Origin: Saccharomonospora azurea NA-128
GTDB lineage: Bacteria > Actinomycetota > Actinomycetes > Mycobacteriales > Pseudonocardiaceae
Direction of reading: 5' to 3'
DNA: 64,000 bases
Assembly (NCBI RefSeq): GCF_000231055.2
Contig: NZ_CM001466.1
Location: 2,835,768 to 2,899,767, forward strand
The notes beneath the pieces were generated by a model. The model was given only the letters and a program-made list of their open reading frames with translations, was not told where the DNA came from and did no database searches. A program made the translations under genes and the position numbers. This document shows, piece by piece, positions 36,001 to 43,808 of this stretch (the first letter of the stretch is position 1; each line of letters starts with the position of its first letter).

Positions 36001-37212
36001 ATGTCGTCCCCAGAACAGTGGACGCGCCCGCAATCTGGCGCCGGATCGGCCGCGACAGCGGCGCAGCCGTCCCCGGAGCAGGTGATAGCGGGCTTGCGTG
36101 CGACCACCGAAGGCGGAGCTGAGTTGACTCAGCTCCTCAACCCCGAAGGCGAGCGCCTGCCGTCGGCGCAGTTCGACCCGTACGTCGCCGACATCGATGA
36201 CGAGGCCTTGCGCGGGCTGTACCGCGACATGGTGCTCGTTCGGCGGGCCGACCGCGAGTCCAACGCCATGCAGCGGCAAGGCCAGCTGGGCATCTGGGTG
36301 CCGCTGCTCGGCCAGGAGGCCGCCCAGGTCGGGTCCGGCCGGGCGCTGAAGCCGCAGGACATGGCGTTTCCCAGCTACCGCGAGCACGGCGTCGCCTACA
36401 CCCGCGGTGTGGACTTCAAGGACCTGCTGGGCATCTTCCGCTGCACCGACCACAGCAGCTGGGACTTCCAGCGGCACCGGTTCCACCCGTACACCATCGT
36501 GATCGGCAACCAGGTACTGAACGCCGCCGGCTACGCGATGGGGCAGAAGTTCGAGGGCAAGGTCGGCGACGATCCCGACGCCGAGGCCACGATCTGCTAC
36601 TTCGGTGACGGCGCCACCAGCCAGGGCGACGTCCACGAGGGTTTCGTGTGGGCCGCCGTGTACGACGCGCCGCTGGTGTTCTTCTGCCAGAACAACCAGT
36701 GGGCCATCTCCGAACCCACCGAACGCCAGTCGCGGTTGCCGCTCTACCAGCGGGCCCGCGGTTACGGCTTCCCCGGCATCCGCGTCGACGGCAACGACGT
36801 GCTCGGCTGCCTGGCGGTGACCCGCTGGGCGCTGGACGAGTGCCGCAGGGGCAACGGCCCGGTACTGATCGAGGCCTTCACCTACCGCATGGACGCCCAC
36901 ACCACCACCGACGACCCGACGCGCTACCGCCTGTCGGACGAGGTGGAGACGTGGAAGCTCAAGGACCCGATCGAGCGCGTCCGCGTGTACCTGTCGCGCA
37001 CGGGCGGCGCCGACGCGGCGTTCTTCGACGAGGTCGAGGCCGAGGCCGACCGCTTCGCCGCCGAGCTGCGCGACTACTGCTTCAACATGCCCGACCCGCC
37101 ACCCGAGCGGATCTTCTCCGCCGTCTACGCGGAGCCGTCGCCGCAGCTGGAGGCCCAGCGCGAGGAGTACCTGTCCTACCTTGCCGGCTTCGCCGACGGA
37201 GGTGATCGTTGA
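36001..37212 (+). CDS. bkdA: Branched-chain 2-oxoacid dehydrogenase E1 alpha subunit
   Basis: A 403-residue thiamine-diphosphate enzyme subunit that decarboxylates 2-oxoacids from valine, leucine and isoleucine. The ThDP-binding motif runs from GDGATSQGD to FFCQNNQWA near residue 200. SYREHGVAYTRG and YRMDAHTTTDDPTRYR (phosphorylation-loop region) are typical E1 alpha blocks. The start ATG has AAGGAG 7 bases ahead; an upstream in-frame codon at 35926 lacks support. Its stop overlaps the bkdB start by 1 bp. Assignment to branched-chain rather than pyruvate substrate rests on similarity to the mycobacterial BkdABC set. Confidence 0.9.
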   Translation: MSSPEQWTRPQSGAGSAATAAQPSPEQVIAGLRATTEGGAELTQLLNPEGERLPSAQFDPYVADIDDEALRGLYRDMVLVRRADRESNAMQRQGQLGIWVPLLGQEAAQVGSGRALKPQDMAFPSYREHGVAYTRGVDFKDLLGIFRCTDHSSWDFQRHRFHPYTIVIGNQVLNAAGYAMGQKFEGKVGDDPDAEATICYFGDGATSQGDVHEGFVWAAVYDAPLVFFCQNNQWAISEPTERQSRLPLYQRARGYGFPGIRVDGNDVLGCLAVTRWALDECRRGNGPVLIEAFTYRMDAHTTTDDPTRYRLSDEVETWKLKDPIERVRVYLSRTGGADAAFFDEVEAEADRFAAELRDYCFNMPDPPPERIFSAVYAEPSPQLEAQREEYLSYLAGFADGGDR

Positions 37213-38258
37213 TGGCCGCGCCCACTCAGCCCGTGAACTCCGCCGAGGCCACCACGGACGGGAGAAACCCCGCCGTGCAGAAGCTCACCATCGGCAAGGC
37301 TCTGAACGCCGGCCTGCGCGCCGCGATGGAAGCCGACGACAAGGTCGTCGTGATGGGCGAGGACGTCGGCAAGCTCGGCGGCGTCTTCCGCATCACCGAC
37401 GGCCTTCAGAAGGACTTCGGCGAGCACCGCGTGCTGGACACGCCGCTGGCCGAGTCCGGCATCATCGGCACCGCCGTGGGCCTCGCCGTACGGGGCTTCC
37501 GGCCCGTGTGCGAGATCCAGTTCGAGGGCTTCATCTTCCCCGGCTTCGACCAGATTTCGAGCCAGCTCGCCAAGCTGCACTACCGCACCCAGGGCGCCAT
37601 CAAGATGCCCGTCGTGATCCGGGTGCCGTTCGGCGGCGGTATCGGTGCGGTGGAACACCACTCGGAGTCGCCGGAGTCGCTGTTCTCGCACATCCCGGGC
37701 CTGAAGGTCGTGTCGTGCTCCAACGCGGTGGACGCCTACTGGATGATCCAGCAGGCCATCCAGTGCGACGACCCGGTGTTGCTGTTCGAGCCGAAGAAGC
37801 TCTACCACTCCGGTGCGCTCAAGGAACCGGTCGACCCGACGGCCACACCCGACCCGCTGTTCGCCTCCCGCACCCTGCGACAGGGCACGGCGGCCACCCT
37901 GGTGGCCTACGGCCCGTCCGTGCAGGTATGCCTCGCGGCGGCCGACGCGGCGGCCGAGGAGGGCACGTCGCTGGAGGTCATCGACCTGCGGGCCCTGTCG
38001 CCGCTCGACCTGGAGCCGGTGTTCGAGTCGGTGCGCCGCACCGGGCGACTGATCGCCGTGAGCGAGGCGTCGAGCGAGTCGTCGCTGACCTCCGAGATCG
38101 CCGCCCGCGTGCAGCAGGAGTGCTTCTACTCGCTGGAGGCACCGGTGCTGCGGGTGACCGGCTTCGACACGCCGTACCCGCCGGCGAAGCTGGAGGAGCA
38201 CTTCCTGCCCGACCTGGACCGGGTGCTCCACACCGTCGACCGCGCACTGGCCTGGTGA
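37212..38258 (+). CDS. bkdB: Branched-chain 2-oxoacid dehydrogenase E1 beta subunit
   Basis: A 348-residue partner of E1 alpha. It forms the alpha2beta2 heterotetramer whose active site lies at the interface. Family blocks are VVVMGEDVGKLGGVFRIT, DTPLAESGIIGTAVGLA, the GFIFPGFDQISSQLAK region, RVPFGGGIGAVEHHSESPE, and DLRALSPLDLEPVFESV. GGAGGTGATC precedes the ATG at 37212, which beats a TTG one codon upstream. It is coupled to bkdA by TGATG and lies 10 bp before bkdC. Confidence 0.92.
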   Translation: MAAPTQPVNSAEATTDGRNPAVQKLTIGKALNAGLRAAMEADDKVVVMGEDVGKLGGVFRITDGLQKDFGEHRVLDTPLAESGIIGTAVGLAVRGFRPVCEIQFEGFIFPGFDQISSQLAKLHYRTQGAIKMPVVIRVPFGGGIGAVEHHSESPESLFSHIPGLKVVSCSNAVDAYWMIQQAIQCDDPVLLFEPKKLYHSGALKEPVDPTATPDPLFASRTLRQGTAATLVAYGPSVQVCLAAADAAAEEGTSLEVIDLRALSPLDLEPVFESVRRTGRLIAVSEASSESSLTSEIAARVQQECFYSLEAPVLRVTGFDTPYPPAKLEEHFLPDLDRVLHTVDRALAW

Positions 38259-38268
38259 GGGGGAGCGC

Positions 38269-39678
38269 ATGCCCGAGTACAAGCAGTTTCCCCTCGCCGA
38301 CACCGCGGAGGGCCTGACCGAGGCCGAGATCCTCGACTGGAAGGTCAAGCCCGGTGACGAGGTGACCGTCAACCAGATCGTCGTGGAGATCGAGACGGCG
38401 AAGGCGGCCGTCGAGCTGCCGATCCCGTGGGCCGGTGTGGTGACCGAGCTCCTGGTCGAGCCGGGCCAGACCGTCGAGGTGGGCACGCCCATCCTCACGG
38501 TCGACGTCGACCCGCACGGCACGGCGAGCGGATCCGCTCCGGCGGCCACGGCGGCCGGTGAGGCGAACGGTGACGAGGAGGAGATGAAGCCCCTCGTCGG
38601 CTACGGCTCCAAGGCGTCGTCGGCCAAGCGCCGGCCCCGCAAGAAGGCGGGCGGGGCACCGAGCACGCCCGCCGCGCCTCCGGTCGCCGCCGTCGCCACA
38701 CCGGTGCAGGCCGTGGAGGTCGTGAAGCCTCGTCAACCCGCCGACGACAAGGTCGCCGACACGACACCCGCCGCGTACGTGCCGTTGGCGAAACCGCCGG
38801 TGCGCAAGCTCGCGAAGGAGCTCGGCGTCGACCTGCGCACGGTGACCGGATCCGCCGACGGCGGGGTCATCACGCGCGAGGACGTGTACCGGGCGGCGGA
38901 AGGCGCCACCAACGGTGCCGCCGTGTCCTCCGGCCCGGCGGCGGCGACCGCCGCGCAGGCCGGGTCGTACGACCCCGCCACGCGCGAACGGCGGGTCCCG
39001 ATCCGCGGGGTCCGCAAGGCCACCGCCCAGGCCATGGTGAACAGCGCCTACACCGCGCCGCACGTCACGGAGTTCCTCACCGTCGACGTGACCCCGATGA
39101 TGGAGCTGCGCGACAAGCTCCGGCGTACGCCGGAGTTCGCCGACGTCAAGCTGACTCCGTTGGCGTTCGCGGCCAAGGCCGTGTGTCTGGCCGCGACACG
39201 CACCCCGGACGTCAACGCGGTGTGGGACGACGCCGCGGGCGAGATCGTCTACAAGGACTACGTCCACCTCGGGATCGCGGCGGCCACGCCGCGCGGTCTC
39301 GTGGTGCCGAAGGTCCGGGACGCCGACGCCCTGTCCCTGGCGGAGCTGGCCGCGGCCATCGGTGAGCTCACCGCCACCGCGCGGGACGGCAAGACGACGC
39401 CGGAGGCCATGCTGAACGGCACGTTCACCATCACCAACGTCGGCGTGTTCGGCGTCGACACCGGCACCCCGATCATCAACCCCGGAGAGTCGGCCATCCT
39501 GGCGCTCGGGGCGATCCGGGACATGCCGTGGGTCGTGGACGGCGAACTCGCCGTGCGCAAGGTGATGCAGCTGTCGCTCAGCTTCGACCACCGAGTCGTC
39601 GACGGGCAGCAGGGCTCGCAGTTCCTCGCCGACGTCGGCGCGCTGCTGGCCGACCCGGCGATGGCGATCACGTACTGA
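38269..39678 (+). CDS. bkdC: Dihydrolipoamide acyltransferase E2 of the branched-chain complex
   Basis: A 469-residue E2 core protein. One lipoyl domain (1-80) has the swinging-arm lysine K45 in ETAKA. It is followed by an Ala/Pro linker, a peripheral-subunit-binding domain (about 168-205, VRKLAKELGVDLRTVTGS then VITREDVY), and the acyltransferase domain with DHRVVDG (H441, D445 catalytic). It transfers the branched acyl group to CoA, feeding branched-chain fatty-acid and propionyl-CoA pathways. No lipoamide dehydrogenase (E3) gene is in the window, so E3 is presumably shared and encoded elsewhere. Confidence 0.93.
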   Translation: MPEYKQFPLADTAEGLTEAEILDWKVKPGDEVTVNQIVVEIETAKAAVELPIPWAGVVTELLVEPGQTVEVGTPILTVDVDPHGTASGSAPAATAAGEANGDEEEMKPLVGYGSKASSAKRRPRKKAGGAPSTPAAPPVAAVATPVQAVEVVKPRQPADDKVADTTPAAYVPLAKPPVRKLAKELGVDLRTVTGSADGGVITREDVYRAAEGATNGAAVSSGPAAATAAQAGSYDPATRERRVPIRGVRKATAQAMVNSAYTAPHVTEFLTVDVTPMMELRDKLRRTPEFADVKLTPLAFAAKAVCLAATRTPDVNAVWDDAAGEIVYKDYVHLGIAAATPRGLVVPKVRDADALSLAELAAAIGELTATARDGKTTPEAMLNGTFTITNVGVFGVDTGTPIINPGESAILALGAIRDMPWVVDGELAVRKVMQLSLSFDHRVVDGQQGSQFLADVGALLADPAMAITY

Positions 39679-39740
39679 CCCGACCGACGCTGTTCACTTC
39701 GGCCCGTCGAGGTGTCCCCTCGGCGGGCCGAAACCTGTTC

Positions 39741-40172
39741 TCAGTCCAGCAGGGCGTTCGCGTGCAGGTGGTCGAGCACGACCCGGCTCGCGAGCGACAG
39801 CAGTGACGAGTCGGCGTGGCGGAGCCACCGCACCTCCTCGATCTCGTGGTCGGGCGTGATCGTGCCTTCGTGGTCGGCGGTGTAGCAGGTCATGCGCACC
39901 CGCACGCCGTTGCCGCTGTCGGCGGGGCCGTCGAAGACCCCCACGAGCGACTCGGTGCCCCGCACGACGGTGACCGAGAGTTCCTCGGCGATCTCGCGGA
40001 CGAGCGTGTCGACGTCGGCCTCCCCGGGCTCCCGTTTCCCCCCGGGTAGGTAGAAGACGTCCTTGCCCCGCGATCGGGCGACGAGCACACGGCCGTCCTC
40101 GATCCTGATCCACGCCACCTTGTCGATCACCCTGTCGACCGTGTCGCCGGCCATGGCCTCGCTGCTGTGCAC
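39741..40172 (-). CDS. Nudix hydrolase
   Basis: A 143-residue pyrophosphohydrolase of the Nudix fold. The Nudix box is complete: G followed by KREPGE, seven residues, then REIAEELSV, with the usual glycine near the end replaced by serine. Nudix enzymes cleave nucleoside diphosphates linked to other groups. YTADHEGTITPDHEIEEVRWL resembles the 8-oxo-dGTP/ADP-sugar subgroup, but the substrate is unclear. An ATG at 40154 is an alternative start. Divergent from the fxsA gene, 60 bp away. Confidence 0.88.
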   Translation of the reverse strand: MHSSEAMAGDTVDRVIDKVAWIRIEDGRVLVARSRGKDVFYLPGGKREPGEADVDTLVREIAEELSVTVVRGTESLVGVFDGPADSGNGVRVRMTCYTADHEGTITPDHEIEEVRWLRHADSSLLSLASRVVLDHLHANALLD

Positions 40173-40232
40173 CGCAGCAGGCTAAAGCCGTAACCTGGGA
40201 GCAAATCGCCCGCCCCACGCGTTGGAACCCAT

Positions 40233-40721
40233 ATGGCCGCCATCTTTCTGCTCTGGGTGATCGCCGAGATCGCCGCGATCTGGGCCGTCGCGTCGCTCGT
40301 CGGCTTCCTCGCCACACTCGGCCTCCTCCTCGCGGGCGCGCTGCTCGGTTCGTGGCTCGCGCGGCGGGAGGGCGGCAAGGCCGCTCGCGCGGTGATGGAC
40401 ACGGCGAGAGCGGGACGGTCACCGCACCAGGAGGTCACCGACAGCATGCTCGTCGGCCTCGGCGGCTTGTTGATCTTCGTGCCCGGCTTCGTCAGCGACG
40501 TCGCGGGATTGCTGTTGCTGCTCAAGCCCACCCGCAGCGTCGTGCGTCGCGCGTGGATGAAGCGGCTGCAGCGGCGCGGCCCCGCCATGCGCCCCGGGTT
40601 CGGCGGTCCTCGCGCGTCGAGTCGCGTGATCGTGGTCGACAGCGAGGTCGTGGACGAACCCGGCGGGCCCCGGGACGAGCGGCGCGACCCTCCACAGCGG
40701 CCGGTCATCGAGTCGGAGTGA
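40233..40721 (+). CDS. FxsA-family membrane protein
   Basis: A 162-residue membrane protein with FxsA signatures: an N-terminal helix pair with FLLWVIAEIAAIWAVASLVG, LLLAGALLGSWLARREGGKA, SMLVGLGGLLIFVPGFVSD, and AGLLLLLKPTRSVVR. A long basic/acidic cytoplasmic tail follows. In E. coli FxsA (suppressor of F exclusion) relieves phage T7 exclusion by the F plasmid. Elsewhere its role is unknown. A tetR gene follows at 40796. Confidence 0.88.
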   Translation: MAAIFLLWVIAEIAAIWAVASLVGFLATLGLLLAGALLGSWLARREGGKAARAVMDTARAGRSPHQEVTDSMLVGLGGLLIFVPGFVSDVAGLLLLLKPTRSVVRRAWMKRLQRRGPAMRPGFGGPRASSRVIVVDSEVVDEPGGPRDERRDPPQRPVIESE

Positions 40722-40795
40722 GCGACCGGACACCCGGTGTCAACCACCGGAATCTCCTGCTCAGGTAGCGTTTGGCCGGACGACGGGAGGTACTG

Positions 40796-41461
40796 GTGGC
40801 GCAGGACGTACAGCGCTCGCCCGAACGGGCCAAGCGACTACCCCGACCGGTGCGTGAGAAGCAGATTCTCGACGCCGCGGTCGAGGTGTTCTCGCGGCAC
40901 GGTTACCACCTCGCCTCGATGGACGAGATCTCGGACGTCGCGGGCGTCTCCAAGCCGATGATCTACAGCTATCTCGGCGCGAAGGAGGAGCTGTTCGGCC
41001 ACTGCGTGCGCCGGGAGTCGCAGCGGCTGCTCGAAGCCGTCCGCGACGGGGTACGCGCCGACGTTCCGCCCGACATGCAGCTGTGGCACGGCCTGCGTTC
41101 GTTCTACGGCTTCGTGGCCGCCTACCGCGAGTCGTGGATCGTGCTGCACCGGCACGCCCTCACCGCGGGCGGCCCGTTCGCCGAGGAGATCACCGCGTTG
41201 CGCGCGCGGGCCGTCGCGCTGGTGCGTGACCTCGTGGTCTCGGCGGGAACGGAACGTGGCCTCGCCTCTCAGGCCGAGTTCTCCGGAGAGGGCATGGCCG
41301 CCGCCCTCGTCGGAGCGGCCGAGTCGCTCGCGGACTGGTGGCTCGACCATCCCGACGTGGCCGACGGTGTGCTCGCGTCCTGGCTCATGAACCTCACGTG
41401 GCTGGGCTTCAACGACCTCGTCGAAGGCCGCGTCTGGCGCCCCACCGAACCGGCGGAGTGA
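40796..41461 (+). CDS. TetR-family regulator beside the htdX-fabG4-fadA2 genes
   Basis: A 221-residue TetR protein with an N-terminal HTH (about 20-62, ILDAAVEVFSRHGYHLASMDEI; VAGVSKPMIYSYLGAKEELF) and a helical ligand domain. GGGAGG lies 5 bases before the GTG at 40796, so an earlier TTG (40772) is rejected. In M. tuberculosis a TetR gene (Rv0238) stands in the same place next to htdX, fabG4, fadA2 and fadE5. It is therefore the best candidate to bind the TAC-N6-GTA operator found upstream of these genes, with an acyl-CoA as plausible effector. That link is inference. Confidence 0.88.
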   Translation: MAQDVQRSPERAKRLPRPVREKQILDAAVEVFSRHGYHLASMDEISDVAGVSKPMIYSYLGAKEELFGHCVRRESQRLLEAVRDGVRADVPPDMQLWHGLRSFYGFVAAYRESWIVLHRHALTAGGPFAEEITALRARAVALVRDLVVSAGTERGLASQAEFSGEGMAAALVGAAESLADWWLDHPDVADGVLASWLMNLTWLGFNDLVEGRVWRPTEPAE

Positions 41462-41483
41462 CCCCGCCTGCGCGGAGTCGCGC

Positions 41484-42359
41484 TCAGCCTGCGGTGATCG
41501 TGCCCTTCAGGTGCGGCTTCGGCTTGCGCGCGTTCCACAGCTCGAACGCCCACCCGGCGTTCCCGGCGTCGTCCGTGCGCCAGGTCGTGAAGGCCGCCTT
41601 CGCGGGCAGCAGCACGGGCAGCTGGAACCGCACGTCGATCGTGTAGGCCTCGGGCAGCCGACCCTCGAACGCCGCGAGGCAGCGGGCCTTCGACCACATG
41701 CCGTGCGCGATGGCCGACCTGAACCCGAACGCGCGGGCCGTCAACGGGTGCAGGTGGATCGGGTTGCGATCGCCCGACACCTCCGCGTACCGGCGGCCGA
41801 TGTCGCCCGGCACCGTCCACACCGCACTGGGCGCGGGCGGCGCCAGCTCGGTCCTCTTCGGCGACGACCCCTTCGCCGCACCGCTCCGGCGAAGGTAGGT
41901 GCTCACGTCCGTCCACACGGGCTCGCCCGTCGCGGCGAGCTCCGGCAGCAGTTCGCTCACGACGTCGAACTGCGTGCCCTTGTCGTGCGGTCGCAGGTTC
42001 TCGGCCCGCACCCGCAGCGTGAACTTCTCGTCGAGGCGCACGGGCCGGTGCTGGGTGATGCGGTTGGCGACGTGCACCAGGCCCAGCAGCGGGAACGGGA
42101 AGTCCGGCTCGGTCATCAACGCCATCTGCAGCGGGAAGGCGAGCACGTGCGGGTACGTGGCGGGCAGGTCGTCGGTCAGGCGGAACCCGCACACCCGGTT
42201 GTAGGCGGCGAGGTGGGCCGGGTCGACCGTGACTCCGCCGCGCACGTACTCGGTGTCGGGCAGCGTGGCCTCCCCCGACGGTTTGCGCAGCCCGCCCAGA
42301 GCCGCCTTCGGGTACAGCGTCGCGAGGCTCGGCGAGCCGGTGAGTTCCTTCACGGTCAT
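41484..42359 (-). CDS. htdX: 3-hydroxyacyl-thioester dehydratase, MaoC/HtdX type
   Basis: A 291-residue double-hotdog hydratase. The C-terminal half has the R-hydratase active site: GDRNPIHLHPLTARAFGF, with the catalytic Asp and His, then IAHGMWSKARCLA. The N-terminal half is a degenerate hotdog with LTDDLPATYPHVLAFPLQ. It interconverts 3-hydroxyacyl and 2-enoyl thioesters. The gene starts 2 bp after the fabG4 stop, giving a reductase-dehydratase operon like mycobacterial Rv0242c-Rv0241c. It converges with tetR. Confidence 0.9.
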   Translation of the reverse strand: MTVKELTGSPSLATLYPKAALGGLRKPSGEATLPDTEYVRGGVTVDPAHLAAYNRVCGFRLTDDLPATYPHVLAFPLQMALMTEPDFPFPLLGLVHVANRITQHRPVRLDEKFTLRVRAENLRPHDKGTQFDVVSELLPELAATGEPVWTDVSTYLRRSGAAKGSSPKRTELAPPAPSAVWTVPGDIGRRYAEVSGDRNPIHLHPLTARAFGFRSAIAHGMWSKARCLAAFEGRLPEAYTIDVRFQLPVLLPAKAAFTTWRTDDAGNAGWAFELWNARKPKPHLKGTITAG

Positions 42360-42361
42360 GG

Positions 42362-43705
42362 TCAGGCTCCCAGGAAGCCCTGGCCGCACACCCGCACGAC
42401 GTTGCCGTTGACGGCGGACGACGCGGGGTTGGCATACCAGGCGATGGTCTCGGCGACGTCGACGGGCAGACCGCCCTGCGCGAGGCTGGAAAGCCGCCTG
42501 CCGAACTCGCGGATCATGAGCGGCACCTGCGCGGTCATCTGGGTCTCGATGAAGCCCGGCGCCACGGCGTTGATCGTGCACCCGCGCTCAGCCAGCTTCT
42601 CCGCGGCGTCGTCCACCATGCCGATGACCCCGGCCTTGCTGGCGGCGTAGTTCGCCTGCCCGACGTTGCCCGCGATGCCGGCGATGGAGGACACGCCGAC
42701 GATCCGGCCGTTGCCGTGGAGGACGCCCTCGCCGAGGAGGGTGTCGTTGACGGCGAGCTGCGCGGCGAGGTTGACCGTGAGCACCGAGTCCCACGCGGCG
42801 GCCGACATCTTCCCGAGCGTCTTGTCGCGGGTGATGCCCGCGTTGTGGACGACGACGTCGACGCCGCCGTGGCGCTGGGTGAGGTGGTCGGCGAGTTTCC
42901 GGGGCGCGTCGTCGGCAGTGATGTCGAGCTGCAGCGCCGTGCCGCCCACGCGGTTGGCCACGGCCGACAGGTCGCCGCCCTGGGCCGGGATGTCGAGCGC
43001 CACCACGTGGGCGCCGTCGCGGGCGAGTACCTCGGCGATGGCGGCACCGATGCCGCGGGACGCGCCGGTGACCAGAGCGGTCTTGCCCGCGAGCGGCGTC
43101 GCCCAGTCGGCGGGCGCCTGGGCGGTCTTGGTGCCCGCCGTGCCGATCCGGATCACCTGGCCGGCCACGAAGGCCGACTTCGCCGACAGCAGGAAGCGCA
43201 TCGTCGACTCCGACGCCTCCTCGGCTCCCTCGGCGACGTAGACGAGCTGCGCCGTGGCGCCGCGCTTGAGTTCCTTGCCGACCGTGCGCGTGAAGCCTTC
43301 GAGCGCCCGCTGGGCGATGCGCTCGCGACCGTCGACGAGTTCGGGCGGGGTGCCGAGCACCACCACCCGCCCGGAGGGGCCGATGTCCCGGATCACCGGG
43401 TGGAAGAACGAGTACAGCTCGCGCAGGTGCGTCGGGTCGGTGATCCCGGTGGCGTCGAACACGAGCGCGCCGTACCGCACCCCCTCGCCGGGTTCCCGCA
43501 CGATCTCGATGCCGGCCCTGCCGAGCTGCCCGGTGAGCGTCTTCTCCAGCCTGCTGTCCGGCGCGGCACCCAGAAGTGCGGGACCATCGAGTGGTGGCTG
43601 GCCGGGGCGGTAGCGCCGCAGCACGGGCGGCTTGGGCAGCCCCAGCTTCGACGTCACGAGCTTGCCGAGGGGTGTCGTGGTGAACTGCTGGTACTTGTCA
43701 GCCAT
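42362..43705 (-). CDS. fabG4: High-molecular-weight 3-oxoacyl reductase, FabG4 type
   Basis: A 447-residue SDR enzyme about 200 residues longer than ordinary FabG. Residues about 1-205 form the flavodoxin-like N-terminal domain specific to HMwFabG (GIEIVREPGEG; FDATGITDPTHLRELYSF). The C-terminal SDR domain has TGASRGIG, NNAG-equivalent VVHNAGITRDKTLGKM, the catalytic SSIAG serine and YAASK tyrosine-lysine. The mycobacterial enzyme acts on 3-oxoacyl-CoA with NADH. First gene of the fabG4-htdX operon, divergent from fadA2 over a shared operator. Confidence 0.92.
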   Translation of the reverse strand: MADKYQQFTTTPLGKLVTSKLGLPKPPVLRRYRPGQPPLDGPALLGAAPDSRLEKTLTGQLGRAGIEIVREPGEGVRYGALVFDATGITDPTHLRELYSFFHPVIRDIGPSGRVVVLGTPPELVDGRERIAQRALEGFTRTVGKELKRGATAQLVYVAEGAEEASESTMRFLLSAKSAFVAGQVIRIGTAGTKTAQAPADWATPLAGKTALVTGASRGIGAAIAEVLARDGAHVVALDIPAQGGDLSAVANRVGGTALQLDITADDAPRKLADHLTQRHGGVDVVVHNAGITRDKTLGKMSAAAWDSVLTVNLAAQLAVNDTLLGEGVLHGNGRIVGVSSIAGIAGNVGQANYAASKAGVIGMVDDAAEKLAERGCTINAVAPGFIETQMTAQVPLMIREFGRRLSSLAQGGLPVDVAETIAWYANPASSAVNGNVVRVCGQGFLGA

Positions 43706-43740
43706 CGGTTGCCTCCCGTGCCCAGTGTGCAGCGCCAGCC

Positions 43741-43762
43741 TAACCTACCGGCGAGTAGGTTA
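43741..43762. promoter_or_regulatory. Beta-oxidation operator between fabG4 and fadA2
   Basis: A perfect palindrome: TAACCTAC (43741-43748), six bases, GTAGGTTA (43755-43762). It stands 36 bp from the fabG4 start and 47 bp from the fadA2 start. Its centre TACCGGCGAGTA is the best copy of the motif also found at etfD and fadE5. Confidence 0.8.
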
Positions 43763-43808
43763 CACTGTGGATGGGTCCCGAGAACGCTGACCAGGGAAGG
43801 CGAGAGCC

